Assembly: GCF_001039355.2 (NCBI RefSeq)
Contig: NW_019775853.1
Location: 56,930-95,976, forward strand
Direction of reading: 5' to 3'
DNA from: Lingula anatina
Lineage: Eukaryota > Brachiopoda > Lingulata > Lingulida > Lingulidae
Length of the DNA stretch: 39,047 bases
Position 1 is the first letter of the stretch. Every line of letters begins with the position of its first letter. Under the pieces are notes generated by a model. It was not told the DNA's origin and did not search any database. It saw nothing but the letters and a program-made list of their open reading frames with translations. The translations under genes and the position numbers were made by a program. Shown here piece by piece: positions 21,479-31,177 of the stretch.

Positions 21479-22415
21479 TCGGGGAGTTAATGAGCTATGT
21501 GGTCAAGTTGTCTGATGATGACATAAGGCCACCAGAGTAGAGAGCCAAGCAGGTTAAAGAATTGAATAAACAGGAAAATGGCTTCACACAGCTTAAAGAG
21601 GTTTTAGATTCCTCGGGTAAGAGATTTGAATGTGTATGTTATCAGGAGTTTGAAAAGTCATCTCACAGGTAGACAATGAAGCTCAGTTGAAGTGGTAGAC
21701 ATTTATCTCTCTTTACTATTCAAAAATATATTCCAGGTGTTTGTGTTGTTCATGTCATCCAATGTCTGATGGACTAGAATGCATATGTTGTCATGAGCTG
21801 AGCCCCATAGAAGACAGACTAGAAAATGAAAATTGCACCACGCATTGCACATGGCTACCTTCTCCAGTATGTGTCTTAACAGAGACGTGATTGAAGTGAA
21901 TATGTACCAGAACGTGGAACAGGAAGGACCAACTGATGACAATGTGACCATCAACAAGTAACTTTTTTACTTTTATTCTAGGTCGTTTTTACGTACTGTC
22001 CATATTATTGAAATAAATTACCGAGTCAGATATAATGATAAATATGAACAAGCACTGTTTTTCATTATTCTAAGTATATATTATAAGTGCATTTCCTTTT
22101 GTACTAAAAAAAATTAAATGTAAAAATAATAAATAATAAAAAATAAATAAATAAACAAATATTAAATTACAATTACCACACAGTCTGTTTTGTGGCTGTG
22201 GCATTTTTATCTTCATACATTCCTCGCTAAAATATTCTTTCAAACATTTGTTCCAGGTTATATCATTTCATAGCTTATCGCTCCTTTTAAAGGTGGATAT
22301 CCACCATAATTTAGGAAGGAAGAAGAGAATGGTTATTCCCTCCTGTAATTTATTTAACATAAGAGAGAGATTTCAATCCCAGGAGTACAGAGGTTTTAAG
22401 GATGCAAGACCATGA
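21479..22415 (+). pseudogene. P2X7 ballast-like domain pseudogene, copy B
   Basis: Exon-like segments 21479-21616, 21737-21957 and 22257-22415 correspond to those of copy A. The first keeps the same TAG (PPE-stop-RAKQ). The second keeps the cysteine in LECICC, where copy A has tyrosine, so B is closer to the expected family motif. The third keeps the tryptophan codon that is TAG in copy A, but has TAA three codons earlier (SF-stop-RW) and a three-base insertion GATATC. The end GFKDARP and TGA 22413 remains. Different lesions in the two copies show that part of the decay came after the duplication. Same function inference and limits as for copy A. Confidence 0.7.
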
Positions 22416-22667
22416 TAACTCAGACGTCTTTCTGGGGACCAGTTCATGACTGACTCTACTCATGGGCCGCAGCTTTTTAAAGTGATTACACCAGGAGCCA
22501 TCCCTACCAAACAATTTTAGTGTTGATGGCCTCACGACTAACTTTTATTGCTCAGGGGGAGCAACGCTCACTAGTTTCTTGTATGATCCCAATTTTTGGC
22601 CTCTTCTAAACATAATTGGAAATCAATGTCTTTCTGGTTATGCAAGTCTCATTGTTTCTAATTACAG

Positions 22668-22918
22668 CAGGACGCCGGAAGACAGTGGATGAAAGGACAG
22701 TAATGCTAGAGGATGTCCTAGCATTCATCACGGGCTCCAAGACAATTCCTCTGCTAGGTTTCACCTTGGCTCCTCAAATAGAATTTTCAGCACAAATAAT
22801 GCCAACAAGCAGAACGTGCATAAATGTTCTGTATGTCCCTCTTGATAACCCTCAAATGGAAGCCTTAAATGAAGCATTTGATGAATCTTTTATGAGTAAT
22901 TATTTTGGAATTTCTTAA
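22668..22918 (+). CDS. HECT E3 ligase C-lobe, terminal exon (copy B)
   Basis: Open to TAA 22916 with the same motifs as copy A: GSKTIPLLGF, PTSRTCINVLYVP (catalytic Cys in TC-IN) and SNYFGIS. Changes from copy A are mostly conservative (R to K, R to Q, L to V, DYLQ to DNPQ, V to A). It is notable that this exon stays open in both copies while the neighbouring P2X7-like frame is broken in both. The acceptor TTTCTAATTACAG is kept. Confidence 0.75.
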
Positions 22919-23746
22919 TTAGAATTTGACAGACAACTCATTACTATTTAGGCAGCAAACGTAGATAATAGTTTTTTGTCAGCTGGGAGAAAATGACATC
23001 AGCCCAGCAGTAAACTCACAAGCTTCCATTGTTTCTGCCGTCCCTCGTACGACCCACACTATCATTGATTACAATCCCAATATTCAGATAACAATTTGTG
23101 CTTTCATTTTCAGGGATCAACACAGCGTGTAATTACTTATATTGTACTGACATGGCTATCACTTGTTTCTATTAAATTATTTATGTGTACCAAAAACTTG
23201 TTTCCTCAGTTCATAGTTATTATTTCGCAATTCATTGATCCTGGAATCTTGAATCTTCCGGCCCTTCTCCTTTATCTTCTATGTTGTCATAGTATCACAT
23301 GACCCAGATCTGTTGCTTGATTTTTGCATATTGAGGTGAGGTTTACTAATATGATTTTTTTCTACTAATAGATAGTTTTTATACTTTTTAAAAGGTGGGT
23401 GTTGATGAAAACATATCTATAGTGTACAGATTGATTGCTGAATTTACAAAATTCGAGAAATAGATCTAAACGTGACCAGAATTCTTTAATGATATCTGAC
23501 ATTTAATAAAATTCAATTCATGCTCAATTAATGCTAATTAAAATATGTGCTGTTGTTAGTAGGGTTACACGAAAATGAAATTTATGTTATCTGACGTTAA
23601 ATAGTTTAATAAAATAAAATCGATTAATGATCTATTAATGTTAATTTAAAAATGTGTTGTTGTTAGTGTGGGTAGAGGTTGTATTTATAATTAGGAACCT
23701 TGACAATCTACACCTCATAGGGTCTTCTTAATATTCCCTAATTAAT

Positions 23747-25319
23747 ATGCATGACCCTAAGACCCAATTTCAAAGCGAGGCTAGGTGGGCAAATAAAGCG
23801 ATGGAAGCCACATGCTCTACACGGGATTTATCTGTTATGCCAGAAATAAGCTTTGGATTTGTAGAGTCATATGTTCGTCGACATGTTGCTAGCTTGGGAG
23901 AGAAGAATTTGAACAAAGGGTTCAAATATTTCAGCGAACAGTATGTGCACAACATCAAACGTGAGTAATCTTTTTCAGCTTGCTTGTAAAAGTTTATCAG
24001 TTCACTGAATTCGAACTTGTCTGTAGTTAAACACTAGATCGATCTGCTGAAAATTCTTCGGTATATTGTCTCGTTTTTTTTTACTGCCCTCTTTGTACCC
24101 CTTTTTTACTCATTGGATAGTACATTGTTCGGGTATTTTTCATTCTTTTTTCCCCGATCGTGTGACTTTTGTTGCACATTCGGATTGATAGTGCTACTTA
24201 TGCACGCCATGTCGGACGTTTGATACTGACTTATAAATGGTCATGTAAGCGTTATTTTAGAGCATTTTCCAACCAAGTTAAAATGTTTTTTAATTGAGAG
24301 AAGGCAGGAATGAGTTCCTATTTTCATTTAACTGTTATATTTGTGTATCATATACATCTTCACACACGTAAACCTACTAGTAAGCGTATTTTCCCCGAAG
24401 TTTGGTATACTTATAAGTAATACCTCAGCATATTATCTGCCAACTACATACTGCCACGATATTTAAGATTAGTTTTTGAACCATTACAATGTCAGTTTTT
24501 TCCCACTTTCAGTCTTTTCCACCATCGAAGGATGCAGAGTAACTGCAGGGTGTCACAGATCCATGAAAAAGTGTGAATCCCCCCATACTATGGAAATTTA
24601 TCTACAGAATTTACCCCTTGATGTCACTTTTGCTAAGTGCACATGTCCAATTGGTCTGAGCAAGTCTTGTGGACATGTAACAGCAACTCTTTATCAATTG
24701 GCTCATTATTCATCTTTAAAATTATCAGCAGTGCCAACTGATATAGTAAAAACATCAATGAGACAGACCTGGCATGAACCAAGGGGTCAGAAAATCAGAG
24801 GGGCTGAAGTCAGTTGTTTGGAGTTCAGAGGATACAACAGACTTGATCCCAAGAAGGAAACGTCTACCATAAAGTCAACCCTCAGTAATCCAGTTAGGAC
24901 AAAGTTGCCAAGTATAGTTGATATCAAAGACAAACTGAGAGATAAACATGCAGATTTTCTTTTACTGTCTGTAATTCCGGATATTACTCTTCCCTCTGTC
25001 CCCACTAAATATGGTAGCAAGATTAAAGGAAGTGTGATCAGCTACCAGCAAAAACAACATTCTGACTATATTTTGAATTTATATGATACTGAAGATTTTC
25101 CTTCCTTGCCCTGCAATGATCACATGGTAAATGTATATGCAGCAGTGATGGACAAAGAAAAATCAGCCAAGTTGGGGACACTTGCAGTGTCTAAGGAGGA
25201 AGCTTCTGTCATTGAGGAGGAAACACGGTTACAGTCAACTGACCCTAAATGGCACAATGTGCGACGTGAACGTATTACTGCATCCAAGGCTGGAGAAGTA
25301 ATTACTAGAAGAAAAGACT
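23747..25319 (+). CDS. SWIM zinc-finger / YqaJ-type nuclease protein, 5' part (copy C1)
   Basis: Exon one, 23747-23960 (ATG at 23747; donor GTGAGT), encodes FGFVESYVRRHVASLG and KGFKYFSEQYVHNIK. It joins in phase (C|TC) to 24513-25319, with CHRSMKKCESPHTMEIYL and then a SWIM zinc finger, AKCTCPIGLSKSCGH (C-x-C-x7-C-x-H). Further on come conserved blocks YSSLKLSAVPTDIV and QTWHEPRG, and near the end VRRERITASKAGEVI, which is the first motif of the YqaJ/lambda-exonuclease-like nuclease fold. The catalytic Asp and Glu-x-Lys motifs should follow but the frame runs into an N and a TA repeat at 25321. SWIM-YqaJ proteins of this kind are common in molluscs and cnidarians, often as mobile or expanded families; their role is unknown. 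Whether ATG 23747 is the true start is uncertain, since the duplication edge is only 28 bp upstream. Confidence 0.75.
23995..25099 (+). repeat. Tandem duplication C1, first unit
   Basis: From TATCAGTTCACTGAATTCGA to GATACTGAAGA this is nearly identical to 25358-26741 once the 284-bp insertion in the second unit is taken out. The differences are a few substitutions and short indels (for example GGATGCAGAG against GGGTGCAGAG). The first unit continues into the YqaJ-type part; the second does not. Confidence 0.95.
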
Positions 25320-25320
25320 T

Positions 25321-25321
25321 N

Positions 25322-25353
<32 letters not shown>
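25321..25353. repeat. N plus (TA)n microsatellite at the duplication join
   Basis: A single N followed by about 16 TA units, directly between the coding end of C1 and the start of C2. Microsatellites of this kind are frequent break or mis-join points. Confidence 0.9.
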
Positions 25354-25356
<3 letters not shown>

Positions 25357-25357
25357 G

Positions 25358-26741
25358 TATCAGTTCACTGAATTCGAACTTGTCTGTAGTTACCCGCACG
25401 AAAACGCAGTAGATGCTCCAGCGCAGTAGACTACTGCAATCATACTGCAAATATGCCTAAAATCTGCTTCGCATTGGGAGATAATTAGCATATTTGAAAC
25501 ATGCTTCTATCATGCTGCTAATCTACTGCATTAATGCTTCTCCTCTGTACAACCCTATGTAATTTTTGAAGTAGAATCGCAGTAGGGTATGCTGCATTTC
25601 TACTGCAAATATGCTCCACACCACTACTGCGTTAATGCTTCTTTGCTACTTCGATACTACTGCATTTTCGTGCGGGTAAACACTAGATCGATCTGCTGAA
25701 AATTCTCTGGTATATTATCTCGTTTTTTTACTGCCCTCTTTGTACCCCTTTTTTACTCATTGGATAGTACATTGTTCGGGTATTTTTCATTCTTTTTTCC
25801 CGATCGTGTGACTTTTGTTGCACATTCGGATTGATAGTGCTACTTATGCACGCCATGTCGGACGTTTGATACTGACTTATAAATGGTCATGTAAGCGTTA
25901 TTTTAGAGCATTTTCCAACCTAGTTAATGTTTTTTTAATCGAGAGAAGTCAGGAATGAGTTGTTATTTTCATTTAACTGTTATATTTGTGTATCATATAC
26001 ATCTTCACACACGTAAACCTACTAGTAAGCGTATTTTCCCCGAAGTTTGGTACACTTATAAGTAATACCTCAGCATATTATTTGCCAACTACATACTGCC
26101 ACGATATTTAAGATTAGTTTTTGAACCATTACAATGTCAGTTTTTTCCCACTTTCAGTCTTTTCCACCACCGAAGGGTGCAGAGTAACTGCAGGGTGTCA
26201 CAGGTCCATGAAAAAGAGTGAATCCCCCCATACTATGGAAATTTATCTACAGAATTTACCCCTTGATGTCACTTTTGCCAAGTGCACATGTCCAATTGGT
26301 CTGAGCAAGTCTTGTGGACATGTAACAGCAACTCTTTATCAATTGGCTCATTATTCATCTTTAAAATTATCAGCAGTGCCAACTGATATAGTAAAAACAT
26401 CAATGAGACAGACCTGGCATGAACCAAGGGGTCAGAAAATCAGAGTGGCTGAAGTCAGTTGTTTGGAGTTCAGAGGATACAACAGACTTGATCCCAAGAA
26501 GGAAACGTCTACCATAAAGTCAACCCTCAGTAATCCAGTTAGGACAAAGTTGCCAAGTATAGTTGATATCAAAGACAAACTGAGAGATGAACATGCAGAT
26601 TTTCTTTTACTGTCTGTAATTCCCGATGTAACTCTTCCCTCTGTCCCCACTAAATATGGTAGCAAGATTAAAGGAAGTGTGATCAGCTACCAGCAAAAAC
26701 AACATTCTGACTATATTTTGAATTTATATGGTACTGAAGAC
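25358..26741 (+). repeat. Tandem duplication C2, second unit
   Basis: Repeats the intron and SWIM exon of C1. It carries the MITE at 25393-25676. Similarity to C1 ends at about 26741, in the middle of the exon, where a minus-strand transposase fragment starts. Confidence 0.95.
25393..25676. mobile_element. 284-bp MITE with 20-bp inverted repeats and TA target duplication
   Basis: Left end CCCGCACGAAAACGCAGTAG; the complement of the right end is CCCGCACGAAAATGCAGTAG (19 of 20 equal). TA flanks both sides (25391-25392, 25677-25678). The empty site is seen in C1 (CTGTAGTTAAACACTAG at about 24020), so insertion and target duplication can be read directly. The inside is full of CAGTAG/CTACTGCA and ATGCTTC sub-repeats. 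A TA duplication suggests mobilisation by a Tc1/mariner-type or other TA-specific transposase. No coding frame. Confidence 0.95.
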
Positions 26742-26819
26742 TGGTTCTTTCTGAGGCTGCATAATATGCACTCTGCATGTTGTCTGCTGCTGGTTTCACA
26801 AATTCAAACAACAATCTAA
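26158..26819 (+). pseudogene. SWIM zinc-finger exon, truncated second copy (C2)
   Basis: Same exon as 24513, with SWIM motif AKCTCPIGLSKSCGH and the QTWHEPRG block. Differences include K for C (KKSESPH), V for G and E for K. After LYGTED the frame enters unrelated sequence (WFFLRLHNM...) and stops at TAA 26817. The YqaJ-type part and the upstream exon are missing in this unit. Confidence 0.75.
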
Positions 26820-28178
26820 ATGTAGAACAAATAAAACCTGTATAAAATAACATAATAGTATCGTCCGAACCAAATCGTTCAACCCCAAATGTCTCCAAAG
26901 ATAGCTGCTGTTTCAGTTTAGTATTTTCCTCTTTTAAGCTTGCCTTTTCTTGATTTTGCTCAGAAATTTTCTCTTCCAGCTCTCTGATTCGCTTGACTAG
27001 CTCATCATCTTGTTCTTCAGATGGTGTGGTATCATCATCAGCAGAATGATCCTCTACTGGTGCATCATATTCTTTCCTGCATAAAACAAAAATTGGGTAA
27101 AAATAAATGAATATATACCATCCAGCAACCTCAGGAAAATAGATTTTATTTAAAAATTAAAGACAAAATTATAATAATATTTTTAAATATTACATTTTAA
27201 CATTTTTAGCTTAGCTACTTCTATCACTATTATGCTAACATCAAAAATATAAATAAAGGAATGAATAAAAGAAAATGCTAACACCAATATAAATGCAATT
27301 TTTCTATTTTTTTTTGTGATGAAATCATTCATGTTTGTCTATACTATACATGATATATATACGTTTTTGTGGCTCTGTTTATAAACAAACCAGATACTAA
27401 ATAAGATGCTAATAATCTGCAAAATTAAAGAAGGAAAACAAACAATACTACATAAATGGATAAAAGGGCTTACCCTTCTGTGTCCCCATCCTGTTTGAGT
27501 CTTTTGGAAGGAAGTGAAGCGACAGGGGGTCTCTCCTTTGGTGGTGCTCTGCCCGCTTGCTTTGACCAAGCAAAAAGTGAGGGAATGGCAGTTGACTTCA
27601 ACACTTTTCTGACTGGAGACCACTTAAAATCCTCAGGTAAGAAGTGGCTTGAGCAAACCTTTGTACTTGGGGTGATCTGATGATAAATAAAATTATTTCC
27701 ATTCATAAATAAGCCAAACATTCTAACGTGGAATTCTAACGACGACAGAGAACACATACGGCCGCACAAAATATTTACGCAGACTTCTAATTATGCCATA
27801 AGTAGTTATTTATCGAGTATATATGCCCCTAGACATATCTAAGAACGAAATTCGTACTTAGTTAAACAGACTCGTTACTACCCTTGCAGTCGTTTGACCG
27901 CTTATAATGTCCTAGCCATCGGAGGAATTATGTCAATATTTGCATTTGAAAACATTGTAAACACTAACCTGAAACAGCGTGCCCTCGTCTCTCCTTATTC
28001 TTACTATCCATATTTCCCTTCGCTCAGGGTCTTCTGGAAACTTGTGAAATGATAACTCTGGATTATAACGTTTGTCAACAGTGGTCTTTAGCTCCCGGCA
28101 TTCTACAGGACTGCCTTCTAGCTTCGTTGCTAAGAATTCGTTTGCCTTTTTAGCCTCGTTTTCGTAAATTGGGTCAAA
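26742..28178 (-). pseudogene. THAP-domain Harbinger-like transposase fragment
   Basis: Three minus-strand exons with matching phases. 28178-27969 gives YNPELSFHKFPEDPERR and WIVRIRRDEG, the middle of a THAP zinc finger. 27676-27474 gives ITPSTKVCSSHFLPEDF and KVLKSTAIPSLF, the C-H pair and the closing A-x-P-x-x-F of THAP. 27076-26742 gives an acidic part, a coiled coil (RIRELEEKISEQNQEKASLK) and FGVERFGSDDTIMLFYTGF, which is like the start of the region before the DDE_Tnp_4 catalytic domain in THAP-Harbinger-type proteins. THAP binds DNA. The first Cys pair of THAP is not clear (only VEC-R seen), and the catalytic DDE domain is missing: the frame is cut where copy C2 begins. At the 5' side the pearl-like element starts about 30 bp away. 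Confidence 0.7.
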
Positions 28179-28208
28179 TCATGCATAATTTTTGAGAAGC
28201 GCGTATAT

Positions 28209-28970
28209 TGAGACTGTTAACATGCCTAAGAATTGAATCTGAGGAAATGTGAAAAAACAGCTTAACTTCTAAAATAAAGGCCCGATTATGCTGATTTTCG
28301 ATTTCAACCTGCGTTTTAGTTAGTTTGACTACCCCTGGGAGTAAAATGACAATTGGCCTATCTGTTTTTCTTATATTGTGTTTTCAGTGTTGCATATATG
28401 TTGAAAAAAGTGAAAAAACAGTGTAACTTCCGTAAAAATGACCCGATCATGCTGATTTTCGAACTTGACCTGCGTATTATGAATATTCATCAGTTCTGTA
28501 AGTTTCAAGCCAAAGGGTAAAACGGTATTTCACTTATTGTGTTATCAGTGTTGCAAAAATGCTGAAAAAAGTGAAAAAACAGCGTAACTTCCCTAAAAAT
28601 GACCCGATCATGCTGATTTTCGAACTTGACCTGTGTATTATAAATATTCATCAGTTTCATAAGTTTCAAGCCAAAAGGTAAAACGGTTTTCCACTTATCG
28701 TGTTATCGGTGTTGCATATATGCTGAAAAAAGGGAAAAAACAGCGTAACTTCCCTAAAAATGACCCGATCATGCTGATTTTCGAACTTGACCTGCATATT
28801 ATGAATATTCATCAGTTCTGTAAGTTTCAAGCCAAAAGCAAAAACGGTTTTCCACTTATCGTGTTATCGGTAAAAGTGCACGACGGCGACGACGGCGACG
28901 ACGGCACCGACGGCGACGACGACAGACGCAGATGATGGCTATATGTACAGACACATCTGTGTCTGTACAT
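28209..28970 (+). mobile_element. Pearl-like (Helentron-type) element 2, four 161-bp units
   Basis: Left end TGAGACTGTTAACATGCCTA. Four tandem units with exact spacing of 161 bp (CCCGATCATGCTGATTTTCG at 28281, 28442, 28603 and 28764; the first unit is the most diverged). Then GTGCACGACGGCGACGACGG repeats, GACAGACGCAGATGATGGCT and a perfect 3' hairpin at 28943-28970 (ATGTACAGACACA-TC-TGTGTCTGTACAT). Same layout as the element at 20430 but with more core units. Non-coding. Confidence 0.8.
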
Positions 28971-29000
28971 AAAAACTAATATCGAAAAAGGTTATTTATG

Positions 29001-29269
29001 GCAAAATTTTGGTACTCATAACTGATAAAAATTGACTCAACTGCCTGCAGGAGGTAGCCTAGCAATCATCCTTGCATTTCATCTGTCAACTTGCTATCAT
29101 GTTGCCCAGTCTAAAAATGTAAACTAATATTTTTTTACTTAACTACTGAGAAGTAAAATAAAAGACTCCGATTTTTGGGACCATAAGCTATACTTGCAAT
29201 CTTCTCCACTTTAACCACATGGTGCAGAAACCATCCCATGACATAACACATTAAAGCATTTGTCAGAAG
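29001..29269 (+). repeat. Interspersed repeat R2, copy 1
   Basis: From GCAAAATTTTGGTACTCATA to TTTGTCAGAAG. A direct relative of 37792-38065, sharing GGAGGTAG-CTAGCAA, GCTATCATGTTGCCCAGTCT and CACATGGTGCAGAAA. It lies in the expected 3' untranslated region of COASY. No frame of interest. Confidence 0.85.
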
Positions 29270-29401
29270 ATGGGTTGGGGTTACTGGATATAACGCCAGT
29301 GAGGAGATAGTTAAATGTAAGTAAACTGACAACACTGTATTCTCTTATACCAAGAATTGAATTGTTTTGAATTGTCATTCATTCTGACACCAGATGGCAC
29401 C

Positions 29402-30417
29402 TTAGGTGTTTCCTGGAAGACGAGACTGCAGAAGAGCCCAGGCTTTCTCCACCTGTAGCACCGGAAGATATGACTTTATGACTTTCAGCTGTGAAATTCA
29501 GCATTCTCTCATGAGTTGCCTGTCTATTTAAACAAGATTTTTTTCTACTTCTTCTCACAAAATTCAAATAATTAAAAAAAATTACAACAAAAATACAAAA
29601 AGGTATGCTTAATTCATAAATGTCTGTTCAAACGGATCACATAACCTTTTTATGAAAGTCTTAAAACCTCATAGTTCCTATTTATGAGCAAAAATACAAA
29701 TAAATAAACGAACAGCAAGCAAGTGAACTGACCCGTTTCTGGGTGACTTCATACTCCCATAGAGTAGACAGCACCACATTAGCTCTCTGGACACGGTCAG
29801 TATTGGTCATCTGGAGGTCAATACGCTGTGTGGCCTGCTCCTCTGACAGGTGGTTGCGGTCAATTAGCCTTTTCACAGCCTGGGGGTCAAGAAAGGGGAG
29901 AAGTCAATATAAAATATCACATCTATTTCATATCCAATGCATATGTAATTCACGTGAGAAAAATTAAATTTATAATTATATTCAATGATTTAAATAAATA
30001 AACAAATGTTTTCTCTTTACCTTGAAGAGAGATTTTCACCACTACTAACATTGAAAAATAAGCTATATGTTACATCCATCTTCACGTATTTCAACAACAA
30101 CAACAAAAAAAATTAATTTTTTTAAAGTTTTTAATATAAAAACAGAACTTTAACAGTGTCTTTATTCTTTCAATTAAGAAATAACTCAAAGATTGTTTAT
30201 GATCGTAAAAAAAAAAGTTGTCACCATGACACGTACCTCGTCTCTGGGTACAATACACACCCAGACCTCATGTACAAAGCCGTCCCATTGGGCCTCTAAC
30301 AACACTGCGGCGTCCAGGACCACCACCCCCTTCCCCTGTCTGTAGGACTCCATGATGTGCTGCTTGGCCAGTGTGGCAATGGACGACCAGACTAGGGAGT
30401 TCAACAAGTCCAACTGG
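29402..30417 (-). CDS. COASY: Bifunctional coenzyme A synthase, last three exons (dephospho-CoA kinase domain)
   Basis: Minus-strand exons 30417-30237, 29879-29733 and 29452-29402 (stop TAA at 29402-29404) join in phase. They encode QLDLLNSLVWSSIATLAKQH, VVVLDAAVLLEAQWDGFVHE, VKRLIDRNHLSEEQATQRID, ANVVLSTLWEYEVTQKR and the end VEKAWALLQSRLPGNT. This is the C-terminal half of the dephospho-CoA kinase domain of animal COASY, which phosphorylates dephospho-CoA on the 3' OH of the ribose in the last step of CoA synthesis. The DAAVLLEA and VVLSTLWE blocks are the diagnostic parts. The P-loop exon and the phosphopantetheine adenylyltransferase domain lie further upstream (higher coordinates) and were not found up to the window end, so the intron is longer than 8.6 kb or the assembly breaks. 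The acceptor of exon 30417 has its pyrimidine tract made of a C-run and (CA)n microsatellite. Confidence 0.9.
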
Positions 30418-30418
30418 C

Positions 30419-30575
30419 TCTGTGTGTGTGTGTGTGTGGGGGGGGGGGGGGGGTTAAATCACGTGTATGAAGGAATTGGTAGTATAATTACAGGGCACAG
30501 GTAGTATAATTACAGGGGGGAGGGGGAGGGGGGGTTAAATCACGTGTATGAAGGAATTGGTAATATAATTACAGG
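30419..30575. repeat. (GT)n/G-run microsatellite and 78-bp tandem duplication beside a splice site
   Basis: CTCTGTGTGTGTGTGTGTGG is followed by a G-run of about 16. Then GGGTTAAATCACGTGTATGAAGGAATTGGTAGTATAATTACAGGG occurs at 30451 and again near 30530, with GTAGTATAATTACAGGG also repeated in between. On the minus strand this is the polypyrimidine tract of a COASY intron. Confidence 0.85.
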
Positions 30576-30969
30576 GAGAATATTGTAAAAGATATCCCTG
30601 TATATATCACATCTAGGTTGATCCACATGTGACATTTTAATATGGCAACATTTTTGCAACCAGTTTACATGTCTCTCATTTAGACATGTAAAATTATAGA
30701 CTGCACAGAAATAAACAGACTCTGGGCAAATTAAGATGTGGAAACTGAGTTTTTCCAAAGAGTTGGTCCATTTTTATATAAAAAAGTCAAGTCCAAAGTA
30801 ACTGTTTTTGAAAGTCACCTCGAGAAGTGTAACTAGCAATTTAATGGAGGTGTTATTTTATTTCCATGTATATAGTCTTTACTCTATTTTCGGCACTTTC
30901 TCACCAAGTTGGCACCTGTCAATCTTCCAACATGCCCCTTCCCCTTTTATGTAAACTAGAGGATTAAAC

Positions 30970-31090
30970 AGCCGATACCCCCTCCAGATATTGTACCACC
31001 AGCTGGAGTAAGCGCGTTCTTATGGAAAAGTAACAAAATGGACACCACCTCCAGGGTTGTGCTTGACAAGCTCTACAAAATGCAGTAAAC
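30970..31090 (-). repeat. Interspersed repeat R1, second copy
   Basis: GATATTGTACCACCAGCTGG, GAGTAAGCGCG, TATGGAAAAG, GGACACCACCTCCAG and TTGACAAGCTCTA follow one another here. The same order is found on the other strand at 2930-2820. Confidence 0.75.
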
Positions 31091-31177
31091 TAAAGTGCTC
31101 AATATGTTTGTTGAAAATTACAATTCAAAACAAAATCATGGGTAAAAAAATGTATTAGCGAAGAATTTTATTGTGAA

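Larger units (their letters stand above)
20732..23718 (+). repeat. Segmental duplication, copy B (2.99 kb)
   Basis: Direct copy of 14220-17374. The left edge touches the 3' hairpin of the pearl-like element. The right edge falls 24 bp into the exon that is complete at 17351-17560, after which the SWIM-gene region begins. It lacks the 143-bp insertion of copy A. Confidence 0.95.

Noticed and set aside
25393-25676. piggyBac-type element because of the CCC ends and a TTAA-like site
   Set aside because: The duplicated target read from the empty site is TA, not TTAA.
27456-27680. Plus-strand frame opposite the THAP exon
   Set aside because: The minus strand has the THAP motif and phase-matched splice sites.
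28209-28970. Regularly spaced repeats as a CRISPR array
   Set aside because: The 161-bp units are directly adjacent with no unique spacers, and the genome is eukaryotic with introns.
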